In this document: positions 11,901 through 35,643 of the stretch, piece after piece
Position numbering within the stretch: position 1 is the stretch's first letter
Layout of the letters: each line of letters opens with the position of its first letter
Assembly (NCBI GenBank): GCA_006384855.1
Contig: VCJN01003044.1
Location: 52,957-116,956, forward strand
Length of the DNA stretch: 64,000 bases
Reading direction: 5' to 3'
Source: Tetraselmis striata
Lineage: Eukaryota > Chlorophyta > Chlorodendrophyceae > Chlorodendrales > Chlorodendraceae
Translations under genes and position numbers: made by a program
Notes under the pieces: generated by a model
Told to the model about the DNA's origin: nothing
Database searches by the model: none
What the model saw: only the letters and a program-made list of their open reading frames with translations

Positions 11901-11943
11901 GTCGATTTGCCGAGGCAGGGTCACTTATTGGACGGGCGGCGAC
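8942..11943. other. Large gap, no gene supported
   Basis: If the flanking minus-strand exons belong to one gene this is intron; otherwise intergenic. It contains a GTAC-rich stretch (10060-10135), a G-run (10264-10284) and an AT palindrome (10931-10970). No protein family or RNA was recognised on either strand. Confidence 0.25.
10930..10971. repeat. AT-rich inverted repeats (alternative hairpins)
   Basis: TATTTGTAT (10946-10954) pairs perfectly with ATACAAATA (10962-10970) across a 7-nt loop. Its core also pairs with ATACAAAT at 10931-10938. Only one hairpin can form at a time. Confidence 0.5.
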
Positions 11944-12069
11944 CTGGTCGTGCAGCAGCTCCTCGAGCGCGGAGCACCGCCGCCTCTCGTGCTCCAGCTC
12001 CGCCGCCAGGTCGTCCACGCGGGCGCTCTTCTCTCCCAGGCGCAGCCCGATCTCGATCCTCTCGCACAC
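11944..12069 (-). CDS. Candidate minus-strand coiled-coil exon
   Basis: Minus-strand frame between acceptor GGGGGCGCAG and donor CACGACCAG|GTCGCC, exactly 42 codons in phase 0: VCERIEIGLRLGEKSARVDD, then a heptad-like LAAELEHERRRCSALEELL. Strong coiled-coil look, charged, no stop; no family recognised. Phase 0 at both ends suits joining to the 13090-13308 exon. Confidence 0.4.
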
Positions 12070-13089
12070 CTGCGCCCCCGCCGGGCTCAAGGATCGTCAC
12101 CACGCCGCCCGCCCGTTGCCGCCCCGGCGGCGGCGTGGGTAATGTCGACTAAAATGGCACCGGGCGGGACTTTTCTACGAGCGGCGTGGCGGGGATCTTG
12201 ACCTATAGATAGGTGCAAAACTACGAAAAACGCATCGATATGTATCTGCATGGTGACACGCTCTGAGACAACCCGCAATCCTTGAGTATCGCACTAAAAA
12301 AGTTTGATCATCGAACAACATCGCAAACATGACTTTAGAAGTATTGTTGTATGCGGTGCTGTTCAAGTAGTATCCGTATCCCATAGAATCTTGAAGGAAA
12401 TATGTATATACGGAATGTAATAAGCACCCGACTTCGCGGGGCGTGCGGCAACTTCAGCTACACAACAAATAATGATAGTAGGACACGCAGTTGTCACGAA
12501 CATCTAATTACCATCAGTGCGTGTGCCACTCTGATAGCCCCAAGGCTGGCGGCATGGCGCCCCTGTTGATCGGCTGCACTGCTCGGCGACTGGATTCCGC
12601 TCTGATGATGGGACATGTATATAGTACAAATGTAAACGGTTGCACCAATAACTATATATATAGATGGACTACATTATTCCGTGGGGTCTGTAGCAGATGT
12701 ACCGTGGATCGACTGTGCAGTCGCCGTCGTCGTCGTTGCCATCATCGTCGCGTATGTATAGCCACATCCGCGCAGTGATAATACACTTATCCACGCGCAC
12801 ATGTTGCCAATATCTTGGGCCCGGAGTGGGCTCATAATCCGCGCCCCGCCGGTCCAATTGTATACCTTTTTTGTCTACCCTGTGCGCAAGGCCAAGCTGT
12901 GCAACAGTGCATCGTATATATTAGATATACATTATGCATGGCGGGCCTGCATTGATCAGGCTGTCACTATCTGCAGCCGTATCGTGTCAACTGCGATCGT
13001 CGGAGAAGAAAGGATCAGCATCAGGGGCATCATATGGCGCATAGGAGTGCCCAAATGCTTGTCTCGGCCCCTGAAGATATATCGCCTAC
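12070..13089. other. Gap, nothing recognised (possible intron)
   Basis: No exon or RNA gene supported. AT-rich short stretches such as CTATATATAGATGG occur near 12653. Confidence 0.25.
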
Positions 13090-13308
13090 CTGTTGGGCAA
13101 GTCGCTCGTTAACGTCCAAGTCGTCCTGGCTGCAGCACTGCTCGGCATAGAGTGGCCGCCCTGCTGCTGCCATGGCGTCTGCCACTGCCTCTAGGGAGCG
13201 ACAGGTTATCACACTCTCCTTGCCCTTCTGCGTAGTGCTCTCGTCAAGATCTCCGCGCGCCTCGGCCGCATTGCCGCCGCCGTCGCGCGACATATGCGCA
13301 GCAGCCAC
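13090..13308 (-). CDS. Candidate first exon of a minus-strand gene
   Basis: ATG at 13308 on the minus strand opens 73 codons (MAAAHMSRDGGGNAAEARGD...; ...DDLDVNERLAQQ) ending at a good donor CAACAG|GTAGGC, phase 0. The Ala-rich N-terminus and charged middle are plausible for a coding exon, and the phase is compatible with the coiled-coil exon at 11944-12069. No family recognised; the start is simply the first ATG in frame. Confidence 0.35.
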
Positions 13309-14363
13309 CAGTAGCCGATGGCTCGGCAGCAGTGCCCCAGTTCAGTATTGGCCTAAGCAGCAGGCGGGGGCTTCAAATTACTGCCCCGCCGTTTCGCGCA
13401 CGCTGGAGCCACAGCGCCTCCTCGGCCGGTCCGATGACATGATCAGACGTAGTAGTAGTAGTAGGCGGTGGTCGAACCCATAACTCAGTCCACTCGTTCT
13501 GGCAGCGAAAATCCTTCAGATCCGCCGTTCTAGTACTGCTCCGGAAAGCGGTTGTGTCTGGCACTTCGTTGCGTACGCAGTCGCAGCTCTTTATCAGAGA
13601 GCTGCTGCCGACGGGCCGGGGGGTGCCTTTATCAGCTGGCGCCGTGTCGTCGATCTTAAATTAATTTCATTTGGTGTCGTCAGACGGCTCCGCCACGACG
13701 GGGTCCCACGCGCGGGGCGGCAACCCAGGCAAGCGCAAAGAAGTGGCGTGACGGCTTCTGGTGCGCTGTTATCTCGTGTTGAGTTCGTGCAAATACCAGC
13801 AACTATGCGTCAATTTGCCTTATATTATCATGGGCCATATATGATCAGTGGCCGTAGTTGTCATATATTCTAGTGATTGATCAGAACTACCGCCGCCATC
13901 GGTCAACAATAATAATTAAGAGCTAAAAGACTATAATGCGGCCCTGATACAGCCCTAGTCTAGGGTGTACTACCCTAATACCAATCGCTACCTCCCACCC
14001 CCCGCCCGCACCTCACCTGATGACCGCCTGACCGGGCCGGGGCTGTACACAGACACGACGCCTTCAGCCCGCATGTAAGGACTACAGGGTAGGCTTTCTC
14101 CTTTCCCGGTACTTTCCGTGCATTCTCTAGACGCAATCCCTGCAACCAATAACACATCAACCTTGAGCACGCATCAGGCAGGGCTTCGACCATTTTCTTG
14201 CACACACGCAGAATCGCGCCGCCGCTGCTAGCCAACAGCCCCGCCACTTGCCAGCAGAGTACACGCCGCGCGCACATCCGCAGCGGACACTCTCGGTGTC
14301 CTGCCCCGCTGTACGGTGACGCCACAGCAGGCTGCAGCCCAGGCTCGGCGCAGAAGCAGCGTC
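13309..14363. other. Intergenic, nothing recognised
   Basis: Upstream region shared by the minus-strand candidate gene and the divergent mS34 gene. No promoter element clear enough to call. Confidence 0.3.
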
Positions 14364-14426
14364 ATGGCGGCGGTCGCGGCCGCCGCGGCGAATGTGGCAA
14401 AGCGAGTGAAGAAGAAGAACCGTGCG

Positions 14427-14458
<32 letters not shown>

Positions 14459-15174
14459 TACTTTAACAGCGGCGGCCACTCGTACCGGCCTCCCGGGCGC
14501 AAGACGTGCGGCGCACCGCAGCGGGGGAATGTTGAGTATGAGGTGCCCCACGAATACCCCCGGGCCCGGATTCACCCATCCCACGACCCGGGACCCCTCC
14601 CTCTAAGCCCATCCTGATCCCCCCCCCCCCCCCGCCCCCGCCCCCCAACACACATACCACTACACCCCCGTTGTACCCCGCGCAGTCTTCGACCTGCTGC
14701 GCGTGATGCCCAACAGCGGGGTGGGCGCCAAGGTGGCGCGGTACACCTACACGGAAAAGAGCCACTGGGAGGTCACGCGCGTCAAGATCTCGCCGGTGAC
14801 CCCCCCCGCCCCCCCCCCCCCCCCCCCATTTTCCTTTCCTGGTTGCGGCATCCATTTGTTTGCATCTTTATGCCTCAGGGTTGACAAGCCCCGCACGCGT
14901 GGCTGCGCAGGACGGGTCGCACGGGCAGGTGTGGGGGACGCTAATGTTTGACGGCAAGCCCTCCACCAGCCGGCGGATGCCCAAGGGGGACACCCCCATC
15001 CCGGGGCCGCTCAAGCAGGTGTGGCGCGTGCGCACCAGCACGGTGCCGGACGCGGGCTGGGTGTCGGAGGACTGGGGCGCCGTGAAGGCGGCGCTGCGCG
15101 AGCTGGAGGAGGGCGCGGCCGCTGGTGGGGAGGGGCCGGAGGACGCGGGCGATGGGGCGCCGCCGTCGCCATAG
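14364..15174 (+). CDS. MRPS34: Mitochondrial small-subunit ribosomal protein mS34
   Basis: Four exons in consistent phase: 14364-14421, 14470-14535, 14686-14795 and 14911-15174, giving 165 aa. The ATG at 14364 starts MAAVAAAAANVAKRVKKKN, a basic organelle-type N-terminus. The core matches the mS34 family: a DLLRVMPNSGVGAKV segment, then SHWEVTRVKIS, then QVWGTLMFDGKPSTS (compare W-R-L-T-R-V and A-W-G-I-L-T-F-K-G-K in animal mS34). The role would be structural, in the mitoribosome small subunit head. Introns 1 and 3 begin GTGCGC and GTGACC and run straight into C-tracts; intron 2 uses GTATGA. Exon 2 is short and less certain. The family call rests on remembered motifs. Confidence 0.62.
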
Positions 15175-15186
15175 GGCGCACCACCG

Positions 15187-15191
15187 TGTAA
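15187..15191 (+). terminator. TGTAA poly(A)-type signal after mS34
   Basis: TGTAA, 13 nt after the stop codon. Volvocine green algae use this pentamer as their polyadenylation signal. It is short, so placement is suggestive only. Confidence 0.4.
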
Positions 15192-16530
15192 GGGATGGGG
15201 TCCGACGTGAGCAGAGCTTTGCACAACTTCGGGCCTGTGACCTATCATTCCTGGCCATATCTCTGCACTGCATGCAGAATAAACGGTGGAGACCCGTCCT
15301 GCCCTGTGCTTGGTTGCCCAGCTGGCGGCTCCACCTGCTGCGGGTGTACATTCATGGGTGCCACCGTCGGCGTGCTTTAACCAAGGTAAAGGCCGTGCCT
15401 GCAGGCTGGCGATATGCGTCCTCAGCAGGCGTCTCACATGACCGTCCCGCTATCCGCCATGCCACAAGTGCGCTCGCATGATGTGTCTAATGCGCCATTG
15501 GATTGCGTCCGTGGGTCATCACCAAAGCAGTGATGCTCTATTTTGCCACGAGTGCGCGTCAGGTCTCCCCCTCTTAAGGGGTGTGTGGGGGGGGGGTGTT
15601 TGTGGTGGTGGTGTCAGGGGAGGGGGTCAGACATAGGAGGCAATATCAGTGTGCGCATGCCCCCTTACATCGTGTTCACGGCACGCCACAGGTACGACGG
15701 GTGCGCGTGCACGGACTATAAAGCATTTTGGCGCAAGTGCCCTTTGCCCAGCCAAAACCAAACAAACATGTAGCTGCGCGCACTCTATCTCACCAATCAT
15801 CCCTTTTTGTTGGCGACTTGTTGTCATCCGACGTCAAAATGCGATTTCGATCATTTTGGGTGATCGACGAGAAAATACTCAAAACGCTGGAAGAGGAACA
15901 AACGGGGAGCGTGGGGGTGGGGCGGGTCAGCCTTCGCTCCACCCGCGAGCATTGGGTCACCCCCCCCCCCCCCCCCCCCTTGACAAACCCCAACCTTCCC
16001 AGCGCCTCAGCTGAATTTGGAACTGCGCAAGCAGCCACAGACTCACGCCATTGCCTGGCCGCATGCTCTGCGGCAAACACCCCGCCGTGCCCACTCCATG
16101 GACGCTCTCTTTCCATGAACGCCGACCCGTACGGCGACCAAGGTCGACCAAGCTCTGTGGTTTAGGGTTTGACAACCTGAGCTCTCGTGGACCATGCCGG
16201 CGGCGAGGTTGGTGGCCGAATTGTCAACTAAAAGCCCACAAAATGGGCGTGGGCCCGCCACTCCCAAGGGGGCAGTACGGCTTGAAGCAAAAGGGTGTAT
16301 ACATCGTACGACGTACAGATGAGTACCCGCTAACGAAAGTCGATTGGCTGCCCTGCGAAGGGCGCGACATTAACAGAAAACATGTAACGCAGAGCTCGTT
16401 CCACTACGGGCGGCGAAACAACAGGGACATGCGTACAAATCCGCGAGACGGCTGCAGCACGCCACATGGCGCATCGCATCGATTCCTGCAGTATGCGGGC
16501 TCGACAAGGTGCACCCTCGAAGATGACCCC
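15192..16530. other. Intergenic between convergent mS34 and PKD2
   Basis: No gene supported. Contains a C-run at 15961-15979 and a G-run near 16566 at its edge. Confidence 0.3.
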
Positions 16531-16535
16531 TTACA
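16531..16535 (-). terminator. TGTAA poly(A)-type signal after PKD2
   Basis: TGTAA on the minus strand about 88 nt beyond the PKD2-like stop codon. Confidence 0.35.
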
Positions 16536-16622
16536 GCAGGCCGAGAGAGATAGGGAAAGGGGAAGGGGGGGGGGGGGGGGGGGTGAGGGGGATCAACTGG
16601 GGGTCGGGGCGGGTGGCGGCCT

Positions 16623-29111
<12,489 letters not shown>

Positions 29112-29402
29112 GCTTACTCAGTGCCGATAGCGACTACACCTGCGACCACGGCACCGCGCCAGGTCAGTCGCTGACGCCATCCGCTTGGGAGTTTAAGCCC
29201 AAATAAACGACACACAAGTGCACTCCGCCGCGACAGCGCACGCGCCCCCGCTGGAACCCACCCGACACCTCGCCCAGCGGCTTCTCCCGGGTAATCATGC
29301 CAGCCATGTTCTGGCAATAAATGGCCCGCGCGGTATCAGCTCCACGCTGCCCCGCGACAAGGCCTACCTGTACTTCCGGGTTGCTCATCCGGGCGTCCAG
29401 AG

Positions 29403-29445
<43 letters not shown>

Positions 29446-31352
29446 CCCCGATGCTGGTCGGGATATTGATCGATTATCGTGTTTGACACTACTTTGACCG
29501 CACAGTCACGACTGCCCGATGGCCGGCGAGGAAACTCGATTCCGGCTGCGACGAACTGCCACGCACGAAGCGGGCCAGGACACTATCTCCTCATCTCAGT
29601 CCTCCTTCACATGAGCGCACGTGCTGCAAATACCGTCAAGCGACGAGGTGACGTGAGCGATGCCATGCTGAGGGCGGGGCGCGACCGTCGCCCACGCCGC
29701 GTGCCTCTACTCGTACCCGTTCCAAGCAGTGTCAAAAGCGGGCCGGGGCCGACGTCCGTGGACGCTGCTGCGAGCTATGCTGTTTCCCCCACTCTCCGGT
29801 CTCCGTAGCTGGAAAGTCACGAAGTGGAGGCTGACTGTCACATCGTCGGCGACACCGACGTCATCCAGCGGAAGGCGGCCTTTACCGGACTTGCCGGCGC
29901 GCCGGGGTGTTGAAAGTGCTGGGTTACAGGCGGGATGGTTCGTCGCCGCGTTTATATTGTCATCGCACGCTCACCGGCTGTAGTCGGGATCGTCTACATC
30001 AAGTATCAAGTATCCTTACTGGTGTCAACTACAAGAAAGGGAGCAAATAATCCACCAACTACTAAAAGTAAGGATTAGTACTAAAAAATCAACAGCACAG
30101 CAGCAAGCCGCAACCCTTACAGGTACGAGTACGTGTACAATAGAAAGTGGTAGTGTGCCGCGTCATCTATATATTCAATTATATATATGGACAATAAGCG
30201 CGCGATGACGGGTTGACGAGTACGGCGACGCCCATTGATGCAGTTAATATGGTAAATAATTCGCAATGCAGCTATCTGGTACCAGTATATTCGAAAATGG
30301 ACTTCTGGGCATGCTCGAAATAATCCAAGTTGGACAAATCACAATGGATGCATACCACCGCCAAATGAGGTGCGCAATTTGCCAATTTTCGAGTTTCCGT
30401 ACTTTCAGGTTAGAGTTTCTACTTTGATGTTGGCTTCACATGTCCAGAGAGGTACGTTTAGCATAGTGCGTTGTCCAAAACCTCTTGTAGGACAGTCTTC
30501 GGTGTACTGCGCGCTTCGTACCGTCAAGGTAAAGTAACAGTACACCTAGGTCAATATCTGCCATGTTATTACAATATTATATGTGTATAGCATCCTTGTA
30601 TTTAAAGCACCGATGTAAAATCCTTGAAGGATGAAAATAAAATACTGCATAGCAGACGGGATTCTTGCTGCTGTGTGTGACCGGGCAGGGGGCCGGCTCC
30701 GCCGGCCTCTTCGCGCCTGCGCGCAACTGTCACCCATCAGCGGCGGTTCCTGGACAGACAACCCAACCAAGAGCTGTTTGGCACATCGGTTGACAAGCCC
30801 TTGACACAACGGCGCATCAGGGTAGCAAACGTCCATCCACAGCATGTGCACGCACTCCTAGCATCCTGAGTTCTGCTGCCGGAAGGCCTCGATGACAGTC
30901 AGTGGGGCCTACTATCAATAGTCCTGTCTAGCCTAGCTTCAATCGTGGCGACCTGTTCATTCACCCAGCCAATTCAAGGCGAATGGCGCGCAGGAGGGTG
31001 TGCAGTGGCCAGACAAGCCACCCTTGAGAATCGACACATTGCCGACACACACGAAATCTTCAGCGCCGAAACGGCTGGCGATCAGCACGAACACGTGACC
31101 GCTGGTGGCGTCCCCACCCGGCAAGCCTGTCCAGCCTATTGTACAGCAAGTAGACCCACGCCCTCAAGTGCGCAGGCCCAGGCAGCCGCTCTAGCATGGC
31201 TGCTAGGCGGGAGTCTATCAAGGCAAGCCCCCTCCCGCACCCCCCCACCCCCCCTCCCCCCCAAACCTCCTTGCTGGAGGTGTTGCGTCATGCAGCGCAG
31301 ACTCGTAAGACACTTTGACATGCTCCTTCTGTCTCTGGTGTCGCGGGTGTAG
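29112..31352. other. Intergenic between divergent PKD2 and RPAIN
   Basis: No full gene found. A short minus-strand frame near 29393-29364 (MSNPEVQ, then donor-like CAG|GTAGGC) looks exon-like but is unidentified. The first RPAIN exon with its start codon should lie at the right edge but was not found. Confidence 0.3.
29403..29444. repeat. Uninterrupted 42-nt C run
   Basis: The longest homopolymer in the window, about 300 bp upstream of the PKD2 start codon. Confidence 0.95.
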
Positions 31353-32734
31353 GCTCTGGCTCGGGCAAAGGACCGGAAGCACCGTCTGCGGGAGGACTGC
31401 GTGCGGTGAGGGTCGCTAGGTGGCAGCTACCAGTGCCCGTGCGCCCAGCTTTCGCCCGCCGTGCGTCTCTTCCATAGACTGGCTAATTACAGTCCTTGCC
31501 CTGCAGGCGGGTGAAGGAGCAGCGGGAGGCCATCCTACAGCATCTGCGGCAGCAGCATGGCCAGGAGGTATGTGCGACTTTGCAGCCCTCAGGTTTGGCG
31601 GAGGGTCTGTGCCACTTGCGTATGTGGGGGCAGAGGCAGCCTCGTGCATGTGCGGGCGTGGGCGAATAACGTGGGCAGTGGCGTGCCTGTGCAGGCAGGA
31701 CGTGCTGAGGCGGTCAGAAGCGCCCTCAATGGGATAATCTCTTCTTCTGGCGGGGAGGCAGTCGGCAGCAGTCGCTTACACAGTAGCGGGGGACCACAGG
31801 CACTCCCCGAGGTGCGGGCTTGTGTCCCTTTCATGGGCAATGGCGTGGAGGAAAGCTCCGGGGCTCACTTTGCTTGCCGGCCGGACAGGAGCTAAGCCAC
31901 GAGGAGTACGCCAACCTGATGTCTGTGTTGGAGGCTGAGCTACTGATGGAAGAAGACATGCTTGCACGAGAGCACCAGGCGGCCGCCATTGCAGCCTTCG
32001 AGGTGCTCACTGTACCCCACCCCGCCTCTGGAGTGCCTTGATCAACGCAGGCCCAGGCCCGGATAACTCGTGCTAAGGCTCTCCTGGCCTCGGGCGAGGG
32101 CCTGCAGGAGGCATGTGGCATGGAGGCGTATGCGGATGCAATGCAGGCGGGGCAGCACCTGCAGGAGCAGCAACTGATGGCCTCCAGCGGGACACACCCT
32201 TTGCTGTGCCCGATCTGCGAAACGGCGCACCTGGTGCAGGTGAGCTGCCCCGCCCTTGAGACATAAAACCAGCAGAGCGGCATGGGCAAGGGAGCTGCAT
32301 GATGGGCACCCCTTAAGTCTGATGGTATGCCAGGGCTACGCGGGAGCACCAGCCGGCACCGGTATGTCTCTGCTATCAGATGCAGCTCCTTCTAGTTCCA
32401 CTGTGGCCCCCTTTCTGTTATGTAGACCGCTCATGGGCACGCGTGCGGCATCGTGGCCTGCCGCAACCACGAATGCACGCTGAGGCTGGACTGTGCCGCT
32501 GAGGGACTTACACTGGAGCATGTACGGGCCAGCCTGGCGAACATCATGGCCGAGCACGCTGCGACTGGCTGCCCGGCCAAGCCAGTCTTTCAGGTGAGCC
32601 GCCAGGCGGCTGCCACAGCGTCCGCCGCCGTGCCGCTGCGGATGGCATTGAGCGGAATGTGGTGTGAGCAGATGAAGGCCGACTTTGGGGCTGCTAGCCT
32701 GTGGATGGGCTGCGCGGGGTGTGGCAGGATGCAG
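31353..32734 (+). CDS. RPAIN: RPA-interacting protein (RPAIN), 5' exon not identified
   Basis: Six exons in matching phase: 31353-31405, 31507-31567, 31889-32002, 32051-32239, 32426-32593 and 32672-32734 (phases 2, 0, 0, 0, 0). RPAIN is an adaptor that binds replication protein A and delivers it to the nucleus. Features run in family order: an N-terminal basic helix (ALARAKDRKHRLREDCV), a middle acidic helix (EEYANLMSVLEAELLMEEDM), then a C-terminal Cys-rich zinc module with HPLLCPICETAHL, CGIVACRNHECTL, an HAATGCPAKPVF segment and the final SLWMGCAGC, mirroring the family ending L-M-S-C-x-x-C. The exon bearing the Met and the Trp-Lys motif lies upstream of 31353 and was not recognised. The last few codons after 32734, or after an acceptor at 32842, are uncertain. 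Confidence 0.8.
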
Positions 32735-32984
32735 GTGAGGGCGCACGTCTGCTACTGCCCCCTGCCTGTTCCCTGTGACTCCTTGCATTCCCTAACACAC
32801 CCTCGTTACCGCCCCCTATCAGATGGTGATATGACTTTGCAGGGCCTGAAGTGCTGTAGGCGCCTAGTTTCTGTCATCGTGGCGCGGTTTTGGCGGAGGC
32901 AACCCCGGCTGGGAAGAGAATGGCCCCTGTACGCTGCATGCGAGACGGGGACTGTGCGCAATAAATCTCCACATGGGAGCACCC

Positions 32985-32999
32985 CCCCCCCCCCCCCCC
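32985..32999. repeat. C run 3' of RPAIN
   Basis: About 15 C residues in the spacer between the convergent RPAIN and GPI-type gene. Confidence 0.8.
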
Positions 33000-33086
33000 A
33001 CAACACCCGCTCCCTGACAACAATTTCAAAGTGTGCGAAGACCTCAATGAAAGGCATCCACAGTTCAGATTGAAACAATTGCAGTG

Positions 33087-33105
33087 TTACAACAGCACTC
33101 TTACA
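33087..33105 (-). terminator. TGTAA poly(A)-type signals after the GPI-type gene
   Basis: Two minus-strand TGTAA pentamers, at 33087-33091 and 33101-33105, about 140-160 nt past the stop codon. Confidence 0.35.
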
Positions 33106-33244
33106 TTGCATGGCATGCAAGTGAAATGAATGTATATGTACACGGGTGCATGTATGTACAGATACAACGCCACAGTACTGGGAGCTGGATGGGGTCATCG
33201 TATGCAGTTCTTGTCAAGCCCTCCAGAATATCTCGGAAAGCGTG

Positions 33245-34962
33245 TCACAGCGCCAGTAGCCCCATCAACACCAGCCACACACACATCGGCCAGAGAGGAG
33301 AGGCAACAGCAGCGGTAGATGCTGTGGCGACAAAGTCACGGTGCACACGGGTCGCCGCCTCCAAGGTTGTCCGCTGCTCAGTGTAAAAACTCTGCTCGGG
33401 AGGGATAATGTGATTCGGGAGGGAGGAGAAGGGGAATACTGTCACAACCAAGCATAGATATGCAGCGATGGGTGGCTGACCGCTGCCCTATTCCATTTGT
33501 GGAGGTCGTTGGGCGGCTTTGCCCACCTGGAGCGTCACGTTGGAGAGTGCCACCCCGGTGCCAGCGAACAGCAACGAAGGCTCGCGCATCGCCGTCTCCT
33601 GAAATTTGTAGCTGCTGACCCAGTCGTCGCTGGAAAAGGCGACCGTGACGCGGACGTTTTCCAACGCAGAGTCGGCATGCAGTGCGACGTAGCGAGTCAG
33701 CACGCCTGCCTGATCGGCCACGGCGTGCCTGAGACGGAGGACAAGCTGGGCCGCGCGTGCATCCTCCAGCAACCTCATCTCAAGTCCCGAAAAATGCAGC
33801 GACATCAAGTTAACCTGCAAAGGGGGCAGGCAAACATGGCCAGTATTTGTGTGGGTGGGGGGGGGGGGGGGGGGGGGGGGGAGGGGGGGGGGGGTATCCT
33901 GTCAGTTATCCGAGTCCAACCCCAGTAGTGACCTTCGTGTTCTGACGTTCTGACGCGTGTGTGTCGCACCTCAGCATCGACAGGCAGCTGTCCTTTGCAC
34001 ACGTCCTGCATTCCATCGTGACCCAGAAGCAACAGCTCGAGCGCCGCGGGGTCATTGGGGCCGCCGGCGCGAGCAGCGGCGCGCTCGAGCAAAGAGTCTT
34101 TGCACATGCCGCCGGAAAGCAGCGCTACAGGTGCGCCGTCGCAGCCGGCTGGACAGCGCCACTGTTCAGCAAGGAAGCGTGGCTGCCGCATCGTGTTATC
34201 GGCGATAACGTCGACATCACACTGGCGATACAAGTCGGCGCACATAACGCTTCCTCGTGTCACCTGACCGTCACGCTGCTCAGAGTCTGTGGCAAGACGC
34301 GCCGGTTCCTGCTGCGTCTTAGGACCGCTGCTGACAGGATCCTTTACTACTGACTCGACAGTGGTGCCCGATGAAAATGGCAAAAATTGATCCTGAGGCG
34401 CAAACCCTCCGCTGGCTTCGTCGTGTGCTGCTTCAGCAGCCTGCTGCTGGCAGAGGTCGTCGTATTGGTCTCCCAGCACCGCTTGAACAACGTCGTTGGG
34501 GCTGACCTCGGCTTCGGCCAGCCAGGCTGCCACATCAGCGCAGGCATCCATCTCCCAGAGTGTGAGGTAGACGGCGATCGCACAACCACGAGTGCACAAC
34601 CCCGCCGGGAGCTCGCCCGCCTCTGCTTGCCGTGTGCTCAAAATCCGCAGTAACTGGTCCATCGAGAAGCCGCACTGCTCGCGCAGTGGTAAAAGCAGGG
34701 CAGCGGTGCACGCATTACTGACCGCTGGTGCTGGACTCTGAGCCAAAAGGCCACCGGCCATGCCAGAGCTACGCGTGTCAGTGGCGTCGTCGCCGATCTT
34801 GGCGGAGATGGAAGTGGCAGCGCCCGGAGTTGTGGACGCCGCGACGGGCACTGCTGCGAACATTGAAAGTGCTGCGAACACGGCCGCGAGCAGCTGCTGG
34901 CGGAGTGGTGACAGGTGTCGCCGCGAAGAGCGCGCTACCCGTAACGCCACCGTCGACATCAC
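33245..34962 (-). CDS. Secreted, probably GPI-anchored Cys-containing protein of unknown function
   Basis: Three in-phase exons: 34962-33970 (331 codons), 33814-33527 (96 codons) and about 33391-33245, roughly 476 aa. The N-terminus has a basic region, a hydrophobic core (LLAAVFAALSMFAAVPVAAS) and a likely signal-peptidase site. The body has paired Cys (AGLCTRGC; CADLYRQCDVD; RCPAGCDG; VCKG). Exon 2 encodes a beta-like stretch (VRVTVAFSSDDWVSSYKF). The C-terminus ends SPLWPMCVWLVLMGLLAL directly before the stop, after small residues (ASTAAVAS): the layout of a GPI-attachment signal. Donors are GAG|GTGCGA and CAG|GTGGGC; the first intron carries a long run of C on the sense strand. No family recognised. 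Confidence 0.7.
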
Positions 34963-35548
34963 CGCGGGGATCCCAAGGCAGAGCAGTTGTAGATTCTGAC
35001 TGGCGGAAGGGCCAACAGTTCTCGGATCAGTAGCACCGCCTGCGAGCAGCGGTTATTTGTCGTACCTACTGTATTTATTTATCTTTGACGGCTGTAGCTA
35101 CCCGTAGGGTCTGTGGGTGCTCTGCTGCCGAAGAGCTCTACCGCAGGGTGCTCTTCCTCAGCGTGTACCCAGCGAGGTGCTATGCAATGAGCACTGCAAG
35201 GTTGGAACGCACGAAGGATTGGTCGCTGGATACCGCCTGCACGTCCGCCAGTGGTGTCAAGGCGGTCCCAAGTGGGTGCAAGTCGCTCACGTCGCTAGCA
35301 TCGACCACTCGACCAGTCATCGCGGCGCTTTCATATCCTGGCGGATGAATGTGCTGCTGACCGACGCCGCGACGCCGCGGCCAGGAAGGCGAACGGCATT
35401 ATTTATGACTCGTTCTGCTCGCGTACATTTGAGCAATACTGTACGGGTTTTCAGGGATCCAAAGCCCTAAATTACCCTCCAGCCCTAGCATTATATTCGT
35501 AAGCCCTGGACCCCAAGACCTAGGACACAGCACCGTCGGGTTATGATC
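34963..35548. other. Intergenic, nothing firmly recognised
   Basis: A plus-strand frame at 35117-35470 is open but has no recognisable family and may be chance or an element remnant. Confidence 0.25.
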
Positions 35549-35643
35549 TAAACTAGTAGTTTATGGGGTTTCCTCCCGTGCTTGACCTAACCGCTTTTAC
35601 TACAAGGGCTGCTCAGTGGTACGGGAACTAGGCACCTGTCGTT
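35549..35643 (+). repeat. B-type repeat of the tyrosine-recombinase element (left copy)
   Basis: TGATCTAAACTAG, TTTATGGGGTTTCCTCCC and CTCAGTGGTACGGGAACTAG match the B1 repeat at 39273-39372. It ends at the hAT-like insertion, beyond which the A repeat continues. Confidence 0.8.

Noticed and set aside
15790-16175. Minus/plus ORFs around 15.8-16.2 kb as a gene
   Set aside because: They depend on reading through a C-run and show no domain or supported splice sites.
29164-29388. A small minus-strand gene (MSNPEVQVGL...)
   Set aside because: Only the first seven codons before a donor-like site look coding; too short to identify.
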